From positions 370,192-434,191 of the forward strand of contig SDOX01000183.1 in the NCBI GenBank assembly GCA_004565275.1: a stretch of 64,000 bases of DNA, in the 5' to 3' direction. The DNA comes from Nannochloropsis salina CCMP1776 (Eukaryota; Sar; Eustigmatophyceae; Eustigmatales; Monodopsidaceae). Under the pieces are notes generated by a model. That model had not been told where the DNA came from. It saw only the letters and a program-made list of their open reading frames with translations, and searched no databases. The position numbers and the translations under genes were made by a program. Positions 1 through 9,951 of the stretch are shown here, one piece after another (the first letter of the stretch is position 1; each line of letters opens with the position of its first letter).

Positions 1-3000
1 CGTAAAGGTTTCGACACTGGCACCGTCAACCCGCCATCAGCGTCCACCAAGCTGCCTGGCGTGCCGGCATGGAGGATCAGGAGACTCGCCATGAGGGCAA
101 TGCCCATGTGCCACACCCAAAGGCAGTCATTTGTGCTTGTGGGACTTGTGCCATTTCCATAGGACACAGCGTTGCAGAAAGCGGGCGACAGTATGGCGTC
201 TTCCAGAGGATTCGAAGGTAGTTCCATAGAGGCCCACGCCTGCAACAGGTTGATCGCCATCCGCTCACGGGTCGACAGCTTGTTGATTCCCCGACGCCGC
301 AATACGTGGCTATGAAGGAGCCCCAAGAGCACCTCGACCGCTTGATCAGAGAGCTCATCGTCATCTCCATTTCCACCAGATGCCAAAATTTTAATCATCT
401 CCTCTAAACGCAACCTCAGTGCATCCTCCCAGTCGCCAGCGGCCTCTAGCAACAAAGCCGCGGCCCCAGAGTTCTTGTATTCCCCCCTCAGTGCTCGCAT
501 TAAGGTGATCGCCGGTGTAAATCGCTCATCCCGCGGAGAAGCGGCGGCGGCTGGCCCGTTGACGGTAACCTCGCAGCTCCATCTTGCAAGCAACTGCTCA
601 ATCAGCACTTGAGCTTCAAACGCTTCCATTACAGAAGTGGATAGACCCACAGGACGCTTTAGCAGCCCGTTGTCAGTTGTACTGGACTGCGCAAAACGGC
701 GCGCCTGTAAGGCTATGGGGGTGAAAGCGAGCGGCTCCGCGAGGATGAAGAGGACTTCCAAAAACATATCGGCGAGCATGCGATTACGCCGTTGCTTCTC
801 CTTCCTGGGTTCCACCTCTTCCAAGTTCTCAGAGATTTCCTCATCAGTGGTGGTATAAGCCTCCTTTTGTTTTCGTTTCGAGTCCGAAACGTCAGTTTTC
901 TGAGCAGTAGCGTCAACGGCCATGGCCAAACCCTCCACGACCCTGTCCCGTGGTGACCAAGCAGAAAAAAGCGGCACGCCCCGGACCTCTTTCCCCTCAG
1001 TCTCGCGATTGCACACTCTCACCATCAAGCGTGGGCTCATGGGCAGGGGCGGGGGTGGGTCTCGATTAGGCAGCGGGCCGGCCCCCACCCAGTACGACAG
1101 CTGGAGCCCAAGAGCTCCAAGGCAGGGTCGCGGTAGATGAGGGAGCTTTGACAGCAGCCACTGGTATTGCTCATCGAGAAGCAAAAGCTGTGGGTCTGAT
1201 AATAAGATATCGAGCTGGAGACGCAGAGGTAAAACCGCCCAGAGCACGGAACGGGCCGCTTGAATGATGCACCTCCCGGCCCCCACGCCGCACAGCCAAG
1301 CAACGTCGCAGCGGCTCAGCGGCATGAGCAAGCTCGCCGTGGACGAGGCCGACGCCGAGCCTGAGCTGGCAGGAGAGGGTGAGGGAGGTGAGGGCGGAGG
1401 CCTGGCAGCCATGGCGCCGAGGCGGTCCAAGGTAGCGGAAACGCCGGGGACCCCCCCCCGGACCCAGCTGGCGAAGAGGGCCTCGGAGACCCGCCGTCGG
1501 GAAAGGAGGAGGGAGACCACCAGCTTCAAGCTGTAGTCGGGGCAGACCTCTAGGAAGAGCAGCAAGTCTTCCTTGGTCCAGCCTCCCGCGCTCGTTGTGC
1601 CCACCATCCACCGCACACAGCGCAGCGCGATGCGGGCCCTGCCGTCCCTGCCGGATGCGAGCTCTGGATCCGCCCCCAATAATCGACGAAAATACTCGGG
1701 GTGCAGTTTAGGACCCTTAAGCACCACCCGTTTTCTCTCACGATCACCTAAAAGCAAGCTCCAGCCCAGAACCAGGGCGTCATCGACCCTGCCCTCCTCG
1801 CCCAGTCCCTCCACGAATTTCACTAATTCTCCGGGGGCCAGGGCGCGCGCTTGAAGGGAGGACGGGAGGGAGGAAGGTTTGGAGTATTGGAGGAGAACAA
1901 AGCCGCCTCGCTTTACGGGCCGCGGTGAGGGGGGCATTTCCTCCTTTTTGTCGGCGACGAAGCGAAGGAAGAAGACGCTGCACTGGGACCACACTCCAAG
2001 CGACCACGCCAGCAGCTGGTCGGGCCCGGAGTCAGCCTTCGGGCTTGCCCCATTCTGCGGCAAGAACATACGCGAGCGCGCTAAGCGTAGGACATCTCGA
2101 ATGTCGGGTTTAACGGGGATCAGCCAGTCCAAGAAACGCAGGGGCGCCTTGGTCGGGGATGGGAATGCGCGAGAGAGGGGTGTGACGGGATGTATCCCGC
2201 CCTTATCAACGCCATGATCCGTGTCCTTCTCGTCCGCCTCATCCGCAGGCAGTCTGTAGATCAAAAGCCAGAATGAGGAGTCAGCGTCCTCCTCCTCACT
2301 CTCCCCGCCCTCGTCCTCGTCGGTGACCGCCTCCCAGCCCGCGGTCCCCCCCTGCAGTCGGCACGCCCCGACAGAGAGCACCAGGATCTTTTCGGGCATC
2401 ACAGTCGCCTCCACGAGGCGGCTCACACACATCGCTCCCCTCGTCCCGTGACCGCTTTCACTTGGCCTCTCCAAAGCCTCCAGGTCCCTCGCCACAGCCA
2501 TCTCGCAGAGTCGGCGACACGGTCTCCCGGCGCCCGGCCCACACGGGGCCTGCGCGCAGTAATGGACTTCCACCGTCACATTACGCCCTGCAGCGTCCAA
2601 GCGAGTCACTATTATTCCAAAGGCCCTCTGCTCATGCCCCTGGTCGGCCCTGGGATTGGACTCCACGGCCGAGACAAGACTCGTGTCCTCCCACACCCCA
2701 GGACGGCTCCTGTCCCCGCCCCTCCGGCTGTCGTCTTTCTCCCACAACGGACACGGCGCCTCTGTCGCCTCGTTCCCGGTATTGATGCACGAGTACATCC
2801 TGGGCAGGCGCGGAAGACACTCAGGCGACAAGTGCGGGTCCAAGCGCGAGAGACACCAGACCCACAGGGACGCCGCCTCCCCCCCCCGAAACCCGTCCGC
2901 CTGGGAAGTCGTCGTCGCAAGAATCCCGCCATTCCCCTCCCCATCGGCATCCTTTTTCCCCCCTCTGCCTCTGCTCTTCGTCCTTTCACGGTGCGCCGGA

Positions 3001-4382
3001 TGCGGAGGACGCCCGCCGGGGAGGGGCGTGGAGCGCGAGACACCCCCCGGGTCTGGCGAGAAGCCCGACGGGCCCACGGAGGGCTCCCTGTAGGCGACCT
3101 CTGAGGGAGGACCGGAGCTGTCTTCCTGCAAGCCTGCACCACGGTGATGCTGGGATAAGGACGCGGAAATCGCCGGCGAGTCGGTGGCGCAGTCGAGCAC
3201 GAGCCAAAAGAGGCGGCCGCTGGCCGTGGTCATGAGCAGGACGCGCTGCTCGGACACGCCCTCACTGATGCTCTCGCTACACACGCCGTCCGCCCGCAGA
3301 GAATGGATGCGCAAGGCAGAGACACCCCCGGACGCGTCTGCCCCCCCCACCTCACAAGAGGGCACGTACAAAAGGTCCACCTCTCTCCCGTGGTCCATGT
3401 CGATGATGGAAAGCGCCCCTCGGCCCCCGCTCGTGCCCCCGACTAGCGCCATGCTACTGGCAGGACCTGCCGGTCCCACGCTGCGCCCATCGAGCCTGCC
3501 CAGCGTCCACCATATGCAGCACTGCGGTACAAAGTCCCCCTCGGTGCTCGTGGACCCCAAGGAGATGGCTTTGGCGAAGCGCTTGGAATTCCCGGCGCCA
3601 CCACTTCCAGCGCTCATGCTGCTGCTGCCCCCGCTATTGCCTGTGCTTGAATCCCCACCACTTTGCGTTTGGAAAGGGGCGAATGTATCTTTCTGGTACT
3701 TGGGCTCCAGGGACAAGTCAAACAAAGAGGGACCGAGCACGTTGAGGCGGTGGGCTGCTCCCCTAGTGACGCCCCCCTCGGAATCCTCCCACGCTTTCTT
3801 TGACTTTGTTTCGGGGCGCACTTCCCCTCCAGGGCCGTTGCCCATGTTGTCATGCGCATCTTTGGAAAGTTGCCTCGCTCTTTGGATGACCTGACGCGTC
3901 CTCAATCCGTAAGCAACTCCCTCGCGCGTCACGCAGAGCAGACGCCCTAAGTCCTTGCTCAAGGCCATGCACGCCATGACATCGCGCATATTCCCACTGT
4001 TCCCGAAATTATTTGCAGAGTCGACATTTCTGGGTCGTCCATCACCTCTACGATTATTTCTCCCTCCCCCTGTAGGAAAAAGAGGCCACTCGTAGATATA
4101 GTCCCCCTCTTCGAGAACCTCTCGAGATCCGGATTCAGCCTTAAGCAACGGCAACCCGGCACCAGATACGCGCAACAGCAAGCTTGGCTGTTGGAAAGTT
4201 AGAGCTAAAATGGCGATACGGGCGTCTACCTCGGGATGCTGCGCCTGGATAGCGCAAGATACCCTGAAGCTGCATGTGCGGGGCTGAGCCTGCTCTTGCG
4301 CCTGCACTGCTGAGCGGGGGAAGCAGGCTGAGTTACTGTCACACCAAGCATTAGCAACGTGGATATAACGTTCCAGTGTCAT
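1..4382 (-). CDS. Large uncharacterised protein, 3' end beyond the window
   Basis: Reading the minus strand from the ATG at 4382 gives one open frame of 1460 codons that reaches base 1 without a stop, so the gene is incomplete at its C-terminus. The start is MTLERYIHVANAWCDSN. The first ~800 residues are rich in short beta-like segments separated by Gly/Ser/acidic linkers (an acidic SEEEDADSS stretch is clear). The last ~600 residues are mainly helical and contain solenoid-like text such as SGAAALLLEAAGDWEDALRL. That order (propeller-like, then alpha-solenoid) is typical of scaffold nucleoporins and vesicle-coat or tethering subunits, but I recognise no family and assign none. It shares a ~1 kb divergent promoter with BiP. 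The frame is certain, since the codon phase was checked end to end; the function is unknown. Confidence 0.85.
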   Translation of the reverse strand, partial: MTLERYIHVANAWCDSNSACFPRSAVQAQEQAQPRTCSFRVSCAIQAQHPEVDARIAILALTFQQPSLLLRVSGAGLPLLKAESGSREVLEEGDYIYEWPLFPTGGGRNNRRGDGRPRNVDSANNFGNSGNMRDVMACMALSKDLGRLLCVTREGVAYGLRTRQVIQRARQLSKDAHDNMGNGPGGEVRPETKSKKAWEDSEGGVTRGAAHRLNVLGPSLFDLSLEPKYQKDTFAPFQTQSGGDSSTGNSGGSSSMSAGSGGAGNSKRFAKAISLGSTSTEGDFVPQCCIWWTLGRLDGRSVGPAGPASSMALVGGTSGGRGALSIIDMDHGREVDLLYVPSCEVGGADASGGVSALRIHSLRADGVCSESISEGVSEQRVLLMTTASGRLFWLVLDCATDSPAISASLSQHHRGAGLQEDSSGPPSEVAYREPSVGPSGFSPDPGGVSRSTPLPGGRPPHPAHRERTKSRGRGGKKDADGEGNGGILATTTSQADGFRGGEAASLWVWCLSRLDPHLSPECLPRLPRMYSCINTGNEATEAPCPLWEKDDSRRGGDRSRPGVWEDTSLVSAVESNPRADQGHEQRAFGIIVTRLDAAGRNVTVEVHYCAQAPCGPGAGRPCRRLCEMAVARDLEALERPSESGHGTRGAMCVSRLVEATVMPEKILVLSVGACRLQGGTAGWEAVTDEDEGGESEEEDADSSFWLLIYRLPADEADEKDTDHGVDKGGIHPVTPLSRAFPSPTKAPLRFLDWLIPVKPDIRDVLRLARSRMFLPQNGASPKADSGPDQLLAWSLGVWSQCSVFFLRFVADKKEEMPPSPRPVKRGGFVLLQYSKPSSLPSSLQARALAPGELVKFVEGLGEEGRVDDALVLGWSLLLGDRERKRVVLKGPKLHPEYFRRLLGADPELASGRDGRARIALRCVRWMVGTTSAGGWTKEDLLLFLEVCPDYSLKLVVSLLLSRRRVSEALFASWVRGGVPGVSATLDRLGAMAARPPPSPPSPSPASSGSASASSTASLLMPLSRCDVAWLCGVGAGRCIIQAARSVLWAVLPLRLQLDILLSDPQLLLLDEQYQWLLSKLPHLPRPCLGALGLQLSYWVGAGPLPNRDPPPPLPMSPRLMVRVCNRETEGKEVRGVPLFSAWSPRDRVVEGLAMAVDATAQKTDVSDSKRKQKEAYTTTDEEISENLEEVEPRKEKQRRNRMLADMFLEVLFILAEPLAFTPIALQARRFAQSSTTDNGLLKRPVGLSTSVMEAFEAQVLIEQLLARWSCEVTVNGPAAAASPRDERFTPAITLMRALRGEYKNSGAAALLLEAAGDWEDALRLRLEEMIKILASGGNGDDDELSDQAVEVLLGLLHSHVLRRRGINKLSTRERMAINLLQAWASMELPSNPLEDAILSPAFCNAVSYGNGTSPTSTNDCLWVWHMGIALMASLLILHAGTPGSLVDADGGLTVPVSKPL

Positions 4383-5388
4383 GAGCGGTCCCACCGCTGG
4401 CTCGGCTACAACGCGTTCACAGCAACTTGATGGTGGTGGTGAATGTGACTGTCCGGGAGGCTGTTGCCCTGATATTTCGATACTCACAGAGAGTTGCTGT
4501 CTTTGTGAAGGGGCACTATCCGATGCATCATATCCGATGGATTTTAATTTTCCCATGGCACCTGCATTAAAGGGTGAGATAGAGAGTATTGATGTGAGTA
4601 TAGCTTGCCCTCCACAGAGGCAGCTCCTGAGCACCGGGGGTGGAATCGAGGGGGCACATTCCATCATAAGCCGTTACCGGCGACGCGTCATCCTGTGGAC
4701 CCATCGCCCACCGCCGGCGGCCCTACTGCTGCCTGCCCCGTCCCTTTCAGCCAATCAGACGACGCCATGCTTGAGCGCTTCGTGGACGTCCACGCTTTCG
4801 CCGGGAGGTGCCTTGCGTCGAGGGAGATCAGAGGGCGAAGGAAACTGTCTTCGTGCGGGCCCCCCGTTGGTTTTTTAAAATTATCGACGTTGCGGTGTAC
4901 GCGTCGCATTTTTGTTCAGCCTGTTTATTTACCACTGCAAGTTACTTCACCTGATGGTCGCTGCCTCGTTATGCCGGTCATATCAGAAGCAACCAGCATG
5001 CGAGAGTGTATGACTATGTGGGCGTCAAAGTGGCATCGCATTCCACTATCACTGGGCAGATAAAATGTGATGTCCCTTCATCAGTACTTGTGCATGAACC
5101 TGTACTCTATTCTTTCGTTTGGCCCTTCCTTCTTGTTTCGCACATCATGCAGTTTCTATAGAATGTGTGGTCCGGAGACCCCTGAAATTTGAATTTGCGG
5201 AGGACGCACGCCCTTGATTACAGAACTTTTATCAGGTTCTTCGCCACGAATTTGATCACTGTCCACATAAGTGGAAGTTCGTACATACCCTGCGTGAGTG
5301 GACGAACTCATAATGTTACGTAAGTCACCAACCTCGAATCCTCAAATTGAACAGGTACTTTCTTCCTTCCAGAAGCGCCGCCACTACA
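4383..5388. promoter_or_regulatory. Divergent promoter between the left-edge gene and BiP
   Basis: About 1 kb with no convincing gene. It holds the ERSE-like element and the ACGT palindrome listed separately. The 200 bases before the BiP ATG contain a possible donor (GTAAGT at 5320) and a pyrimidine-rich acceptor ending at 5372, so a 5'UTR intron is possible. Confidence 0.6.
4751..4794 (+). promoter_or_regulatory. ERSE-like element plus perfect CGTGGACGTCCACG palindrome
   Basis: CCAAT at 4751-4755 is followed by exactly nine bases and then CCATG (4765-4769). This is one mismatch from the mammalian ER stress response element CCAAT-N9-CCACG. Twelve bases downstream, 4781-4794 is a perfect 14-base inverted repeat with an ACGT core and CCACG half-sites, the kind of sequence bZIP factors bind. 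It lies ~600 bases upstream of the BiP start. Binding and UPR function are inferred. Confidence 0.4.
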
Positions 5389-6059
5389 ATGCAGAGAGTA
5401 CGAAGCTGGGGTGAGTAACGCGCAGTTAACTTAAAACTTTAGTAGGAATTTCAGTAACCACACACTTAGTCTGTTGGTGGATCGATACCGTCCAGCCCAA
5501 GCTCACGTCTCCTCGTCCCTCTTACTCTCAGTCGCAGGTGCCCTCGTTACCGTAGGCCTCATGATGGCCTCGTCCTTGGGATCTGTCAAAGCCGAGGACG
5601 AGCCCCTGGGTACCGTGATTGGTATCGATCTGGGGACCACCTATTCTTGTGTAGGTGTCTTCAAGAACGGCCGCGTGGAGATTATCCAAAACGATCAAGG
5701 CAATCGTATTACTCCTTCCTACGTGGCGTGGGACCCTGAGTCTGGCGAGCGCCTGATTGGTGACGCTGCTAAGAACCAGGCCACGGTAAATCCCGAGAAC
5801 ACCGTCTTTGACATCAAACGTTTGATCGGCCGCAAATTCATGGACAAGACGGTCCAGTCCGACATCAAGCTGCTGCCCTACGCCGTGGTGAACAAGAATG
5901 ACAAGCCCCAGGTGGAGGTGGAAGTGTCGCCAGGTGATCGCAAGCAGTTTTCTCCTGAGGAAGTGTCTGCCATGATACTTCAGAAGATGCGCTCCATCGC
6001 CGAGACCTATCTCGGCGAGGACGTGAAGCACGCCGTGGTGACGGTCCCCGCCTATTTCA

Positions 6060-6090
<31 letters not shown>

Positions 6091-7504
6091 TGGAACCATT
6101 TCGGGCATGACGGTGCAGCGCATTATCAACGAGCCTACTGCCGCCGCCATTGCTTACGGTCTTGACAAGAAGGGCAAGGAGCAGAACATCCTCGTCTTCG
6201 ATCTTGGTGGGGGTACCTTCGATGTGACCTTACTGACGATCGACAACGGTGTATTCGAGGTCTTGGCCACGAACGGAGACACGCATCTGGGTGGTGAGGA
6301 CTTCGACCAACGGGTCATGCAGTACTTCATCAAGATGATTAAGAAGAAGAACAACGTGGACATCTCCTCTGATAAGCGCGCCGTCCAAAAGCTTCGCCGA
6401 GAGGTGGAACGTGTCAAGCGTGCTCTCTCCACGCAGCCCCAGGCACGTGTCGAAATCGAGGCCCTCTACGAGGGCATCGACCTGTCGGAGACATTGACTC
6501 GCGCCCGCTTCGAGGAGCTGAACGTGGATCTCTTCAAGAAGACCTTGGGGCCTGTGCAAAAAGTGTTGGACGACGGCGACATGGCCAAGACCGACATCGA
6601 CGAGGTGGTTCTGGTGGGCGGTTCCACGCGCATCCCCAAAGTGCAGCAGCTCCTCAAGGACTTTTTCGGTGGAAAGGAACCCTCCAAGGGCGTCAACCCC
6701 GATGAGGCCGTGGCGTTTGGTGCGGCTGTGCAGGGAGGCATCCTCTCGGGTGATACGTCTGGCTTCACCCAGGACCTGTTGCTGCTAGATGTGACTCCTC
6801 TGTCTCAAGGAATCGAAACTGTGGGCGGAGTCATGACCAAGCTGATCACGCGCAACACTGTCATCCCCACCAAGAAGTCCCAGACCTTCTCCACCTACCA
6901 GGACAACCAGCCCGCCGTCCTCATCCAAGTGTTCGAGGGCGAGCGCTCCATGACCAAGGACAACCACCTCCTGGGCAAGTTCGAGCTGACTGGCATCCCT
7001 CCCGCTCCTCGCGGCGTTCCTCAGATTGAAGTGACGTTTGAAATTGATGCCAACGGCATCCTGCAAGTGTCGGCCGAGGACCGAGGCACCGGCAAGAGCG
7101 AGAAGATCACCATTACGGCAGAGAAGGGCCGCCTGTCTCAGGACGAGATTGAGCGCATGGTCCGAGAAGCCGAGGAATTCGCAGACGAGGACAAGAAGGT
7201 GAAGGAAAAGATCGACGCGAGAAATGGTTTGGAATCTTATCTCTACAACTTGAAAAATACTCTGGAAGATGAAGAGAAAGGACTTGCCGACAAGCTCTCT
7301 GCCTCCGACAAGAAGGAAGTCGAAGCGACCATCAATGAGGCCATGGAGTGGCTGGAAGACAATGCGGACGCCGACACAGAGGAGTACACGAAGAAACAGA
7401 AAGAGGTTGAGACGATCGTGAACCCCATCCTGAAGGAGGTATACCAGTCTGCGGGCGGGCCTCAAGGCGGCGCCGACGACAGCTCGTATGACGAGGAGCT
7501 GTAA
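5389..7504 (+). CDS. BiP: ER-lumenal HSP70 (BiP/GRP78)
   Basis: ATP-dependent chaperone of the ER lumen, with a complete HSP70 architecture. The nucleotide-binding domain has [13 protein letters not shown], the phosphate motif [14 protein letters not shown] and [13 protein letters not shown]. The substrate-binding domain and lid follow, and the protein ends SSYDEEL, a KDEL-class retention signal of variant form. The long open frame has no in-frame ATG before 5561, which would cut into the signal peptide. The likely start is ATG 5389 in a 22-nt first exon (donor GTGAGT at 5411). An acceptor at 5494-5495 restores phase and gives MQRVRSWAQAHVSS before the hydrophobic core, for a total of 676 residues. 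Other acceptors in the intron do not keep phase. Identity is certain; the first exon is tentative. Confidence 0.95.
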
Positions 7505-8344
7505 AGGAAGCACACAGTGCCCTTAATCGTGGGCGTACATCACGCGTGTTGTGTTAGTATTAAGGACTTGAGGAGGAAAACCCAAGAGACTCCATCGAGC
7601 CATCTCGATAGACGACGAGGTCGGGCAGCGTCTGCAGTCCGTGATTTCCGGGCCTTATGAAGAAGTATTTTTGGAACGGATACTTTCAGTTAACTTCGTC
7701 TGTTTCTCGTTTAAGGGTGGTCAACCTTGTTTTCTTTTTTAGTCGTTATAGAGATAATTTTTCAGCACTCAAGAAAGGTCCGAGATGGAATTGCTTCTCG
7801 TGACTCTATGCCTTGACGCGTGTGTGCCTTAAGATCCCCTTGTACCCGCCTTCTTAGCTTGTCGGAGACCTGCACCCACCCTACACGCTACTTCACAAAG
7901 AGCCATAAACTTCAAGCATTCGGTGGACAAGATGTAATCCGGTGTCTGAGCCCCGTCGAGGTCTTGGGACACGACGCAGGAGGCGGACACGTCGTTGGGA
8001 GGGCTCGCCAAGGGAAGGGAAGCGACTCGCTCGGAGGGAGTTCGAATATGGCTATGGGTCCGTCCCCCTCTCTTTACCCATCCCACTTTTTCACGGGCAT
8101 GCAACCGAATGGCGTACCCTAAAATCCGTCTTCAACTCTGATGAGAAGCTTTTGAGTCGTGGCAATTTTTGCCTAGTCCGTCGAATATTGCTTTGCGGAA
8201 ATAGAGGCCAAAGAAGAAAGTTTTGGAAGATGCAGGCTGGGCGAAATCGATTTGTCATGCTTATCGATGATCAATCGTCAGCACGACTTGCATGGCTAAT
8301 TTACCATTTTTCTTGTCACAACAAAGCATAATTGTAGGATAATT
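7505..8344. other. Intergenic, no gene seen
   Basis: 840 bases holding the BiP 3' region and the promoter of the next gene. Short frames on both strands have no family resemblance and start with no favourable context. No repeat or RNA gene was recognised. Confidence 0.6.
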
Positions 8345-9745
8345 ATGCTTGGCACTGGCGCGCGCATGCGCAAGAAGTCCAATCCTAATGGCAAGATAAA
8401 AACGACCTGCACTCGGGGCCTGGCCTTCGTAGCCATTGTGGGGTTCAGTTGGGGACTTTTTATCCTTACACGCCTCGCAGGGCCGGTCTTGGCGCCCATT
8501 TTGCGCGAAGGCAGTGAGGATCGCAACGCGCTTGACACATTGGCATCCGTGCGGCCTGCTAAGAACGACCCTTCGATGTGGCAGTGGAACGAGGCCCCGG
8601 AGGACGACCGCCTCTACCTGGTCTTCTCCACGGACTGCTCGGGTTATCAAAACTGGCAATCCCTTGCTGTATTCTTCACTGCTGATGCCGTTCGACAGCC
8701 AGGGACGATCGTGCGCATTGCGAGTGGGTGCTCAGAGGCCGAGAAGAAGGAGGTCCAGATGCTCTACGACACATTTCCCATCCGCTTTCAGGTGCATTTC
8801 ACCCCCAATTTCAAAAAGGACGCCAAGAGTGGCAAGTCATATGACTTCTACAATAAACCGTATGGTCTTCAACATTGGTTGGACAGCAAAGCAGCTCCGA
8901 AGCATAAGGACGCCATCGTCGCGCTGCTCGACCCAGACTTCCTCTTCATGCGGCCTCTCACGTACAAAGTGAAACAAGACAGGGTGCTCTACTCCCCTCC
9001 GGTCACTGACGGGGACCTCATCGACGAAGTTCGCGAGGGTCATCCAGTCGCGCAATATTACGGCATCGGCTCGCAATGGACCAAGTTTAAAGTCGAGTAC
9101 ATCGCGGGCAAGGACTCGCCAGCCTCGAAAGTGAGCACCTCGGACGCGAGCCGCTACTACTCCGTGGGAGCTCCCTACATCGCTCACGTCAAGGACATGC
9201 GCAAGATCGCTGAGAGCTGGGCCAACTTCGTCCCCAGGGTCTATGAGGAGTACCCCCACCTGCTCGCCGAGATGTACGCCTACTCCATCGCCGCCGCCCA
9301 CCTGGAGCTCCCGCACCTGCGCCTGGACCACTACATGGTGAGCAATACCCAGGCCGCGGGGGAGGGATGGCCCTTCGTTGACAGGCTTACAGACAAGTAC
9401 GTTTGCAGCGCCGAGGCGCCCGATCAGGGGCAGGAGCAGCCGGTCTTCCTGCACTACTGCCAGTTCTACCGCGTCGAGCACTGGGGGTTCCACAAGCGGC
9501 GAGTGGCCACTGGCCTATTCACGTGCGAGAGTCCCCTGTTCGTAACGCCCCCCGAGGACCTGGAGGACACGCATTGGAAGGACAATGGGGAGAAGAAGAC
9601 GATGTACTCCAAGCAGGAGGCCCAGCGCGCTGCATACATGTTGTGCAACGTGATCAGGAAGCTTAATGGGGCTGCAGTCAAGTTCAAAAATCTGAACTGT
9701 TTAGCGGGCTCGGCAAATTACACTCAGGAGATCAAGATATGGTAG
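8345..9745 (+). CDS. Golgi-type peptidyl glycosyltransferase, HPAT/SERGT-like
   Basis: A 466-residue type II membrane protein with a short basic cytoplasmic tail, one hydrophobic anchor at about residues 26-53, then a lumenal catalytic domain. Features shared with plant/algal hydroxyproline O-arabinosyltransferase and peptidyl-serine galactosyltransferase include YQNWQSLAVFFTADAVRQPG and YNKPYGLQHWL. A DPD triad (D196-D198) lies after a hydrophobic strand, as a DXD metal/nucleotide-sugar motif does. VFLHYCQFYRVEHWGFHK comes near the C-terminus. The expected role is sugar transfer to hydroxyproline or serine of secreted and wall proteins; which acceptor and sugar cannot be told. It is a single exon, starting at the ATG just before the basic tail. 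It converges on the next gene with a 206-base gap. Confidence 0.8.
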   Translation: MLGTGARMRKKSNPNGKIKTTCTRGLAFVAIVGFSWGLFILTRLAGPVLAPILREGSEDRNALDTLASVRPAKNDPSMWQWNEAPEDDRLYLVFSTDCSGYQNWQSLAVFFTADAVRQPGTIVRIASGCSEAEKKEVQMLYDTFPIRFQVHFTPNFKKDAKSGKSYDFYNKPYGLQHWLDSKAAPKHKDAIVALLDPDFLFMRPLTYKVKQDRVLYSPPVTDGDLIDEVREGHPVAQYYGIGSQWTKFKVEYIAGKDSPASKVSTSDASRYYSVGAPYIAHVKDMRKIAESWANFVPRVYEEYPHLLAEMYAYSIAAAHLELPHLRLDHYMVSNTQAAGEGWPFVDRLTDKYVCSAEAPDQGQEQPVFLHYCQFYRVEHWGFHKRRVATGLFTCESPLFVTPPEDLEDTHWKDNGEKKTMYSKQEAQRAAYMLCNVIRKLNGAAVKFKNLNCLAGSANYTQEIKIW

Positions 9746-9951
9746 AAAAGGGTATGGCAGCAAAGCTTCGAAACCTCAAGGCCTGAAGCACAAATGAAAT
9801 GCGCGACAAATACCGGTCGGTCTCAATATATCACCGACTGAGAAAAGTGTTTAAAGTATACAATATTAGGAAACAGGTTTGCGTCTCAGCTTATGTTTTT
9901 CGAATCGTTTCTTTGTTCCCGTATGCTTTTCTGATATGATCCATTAAGCGA

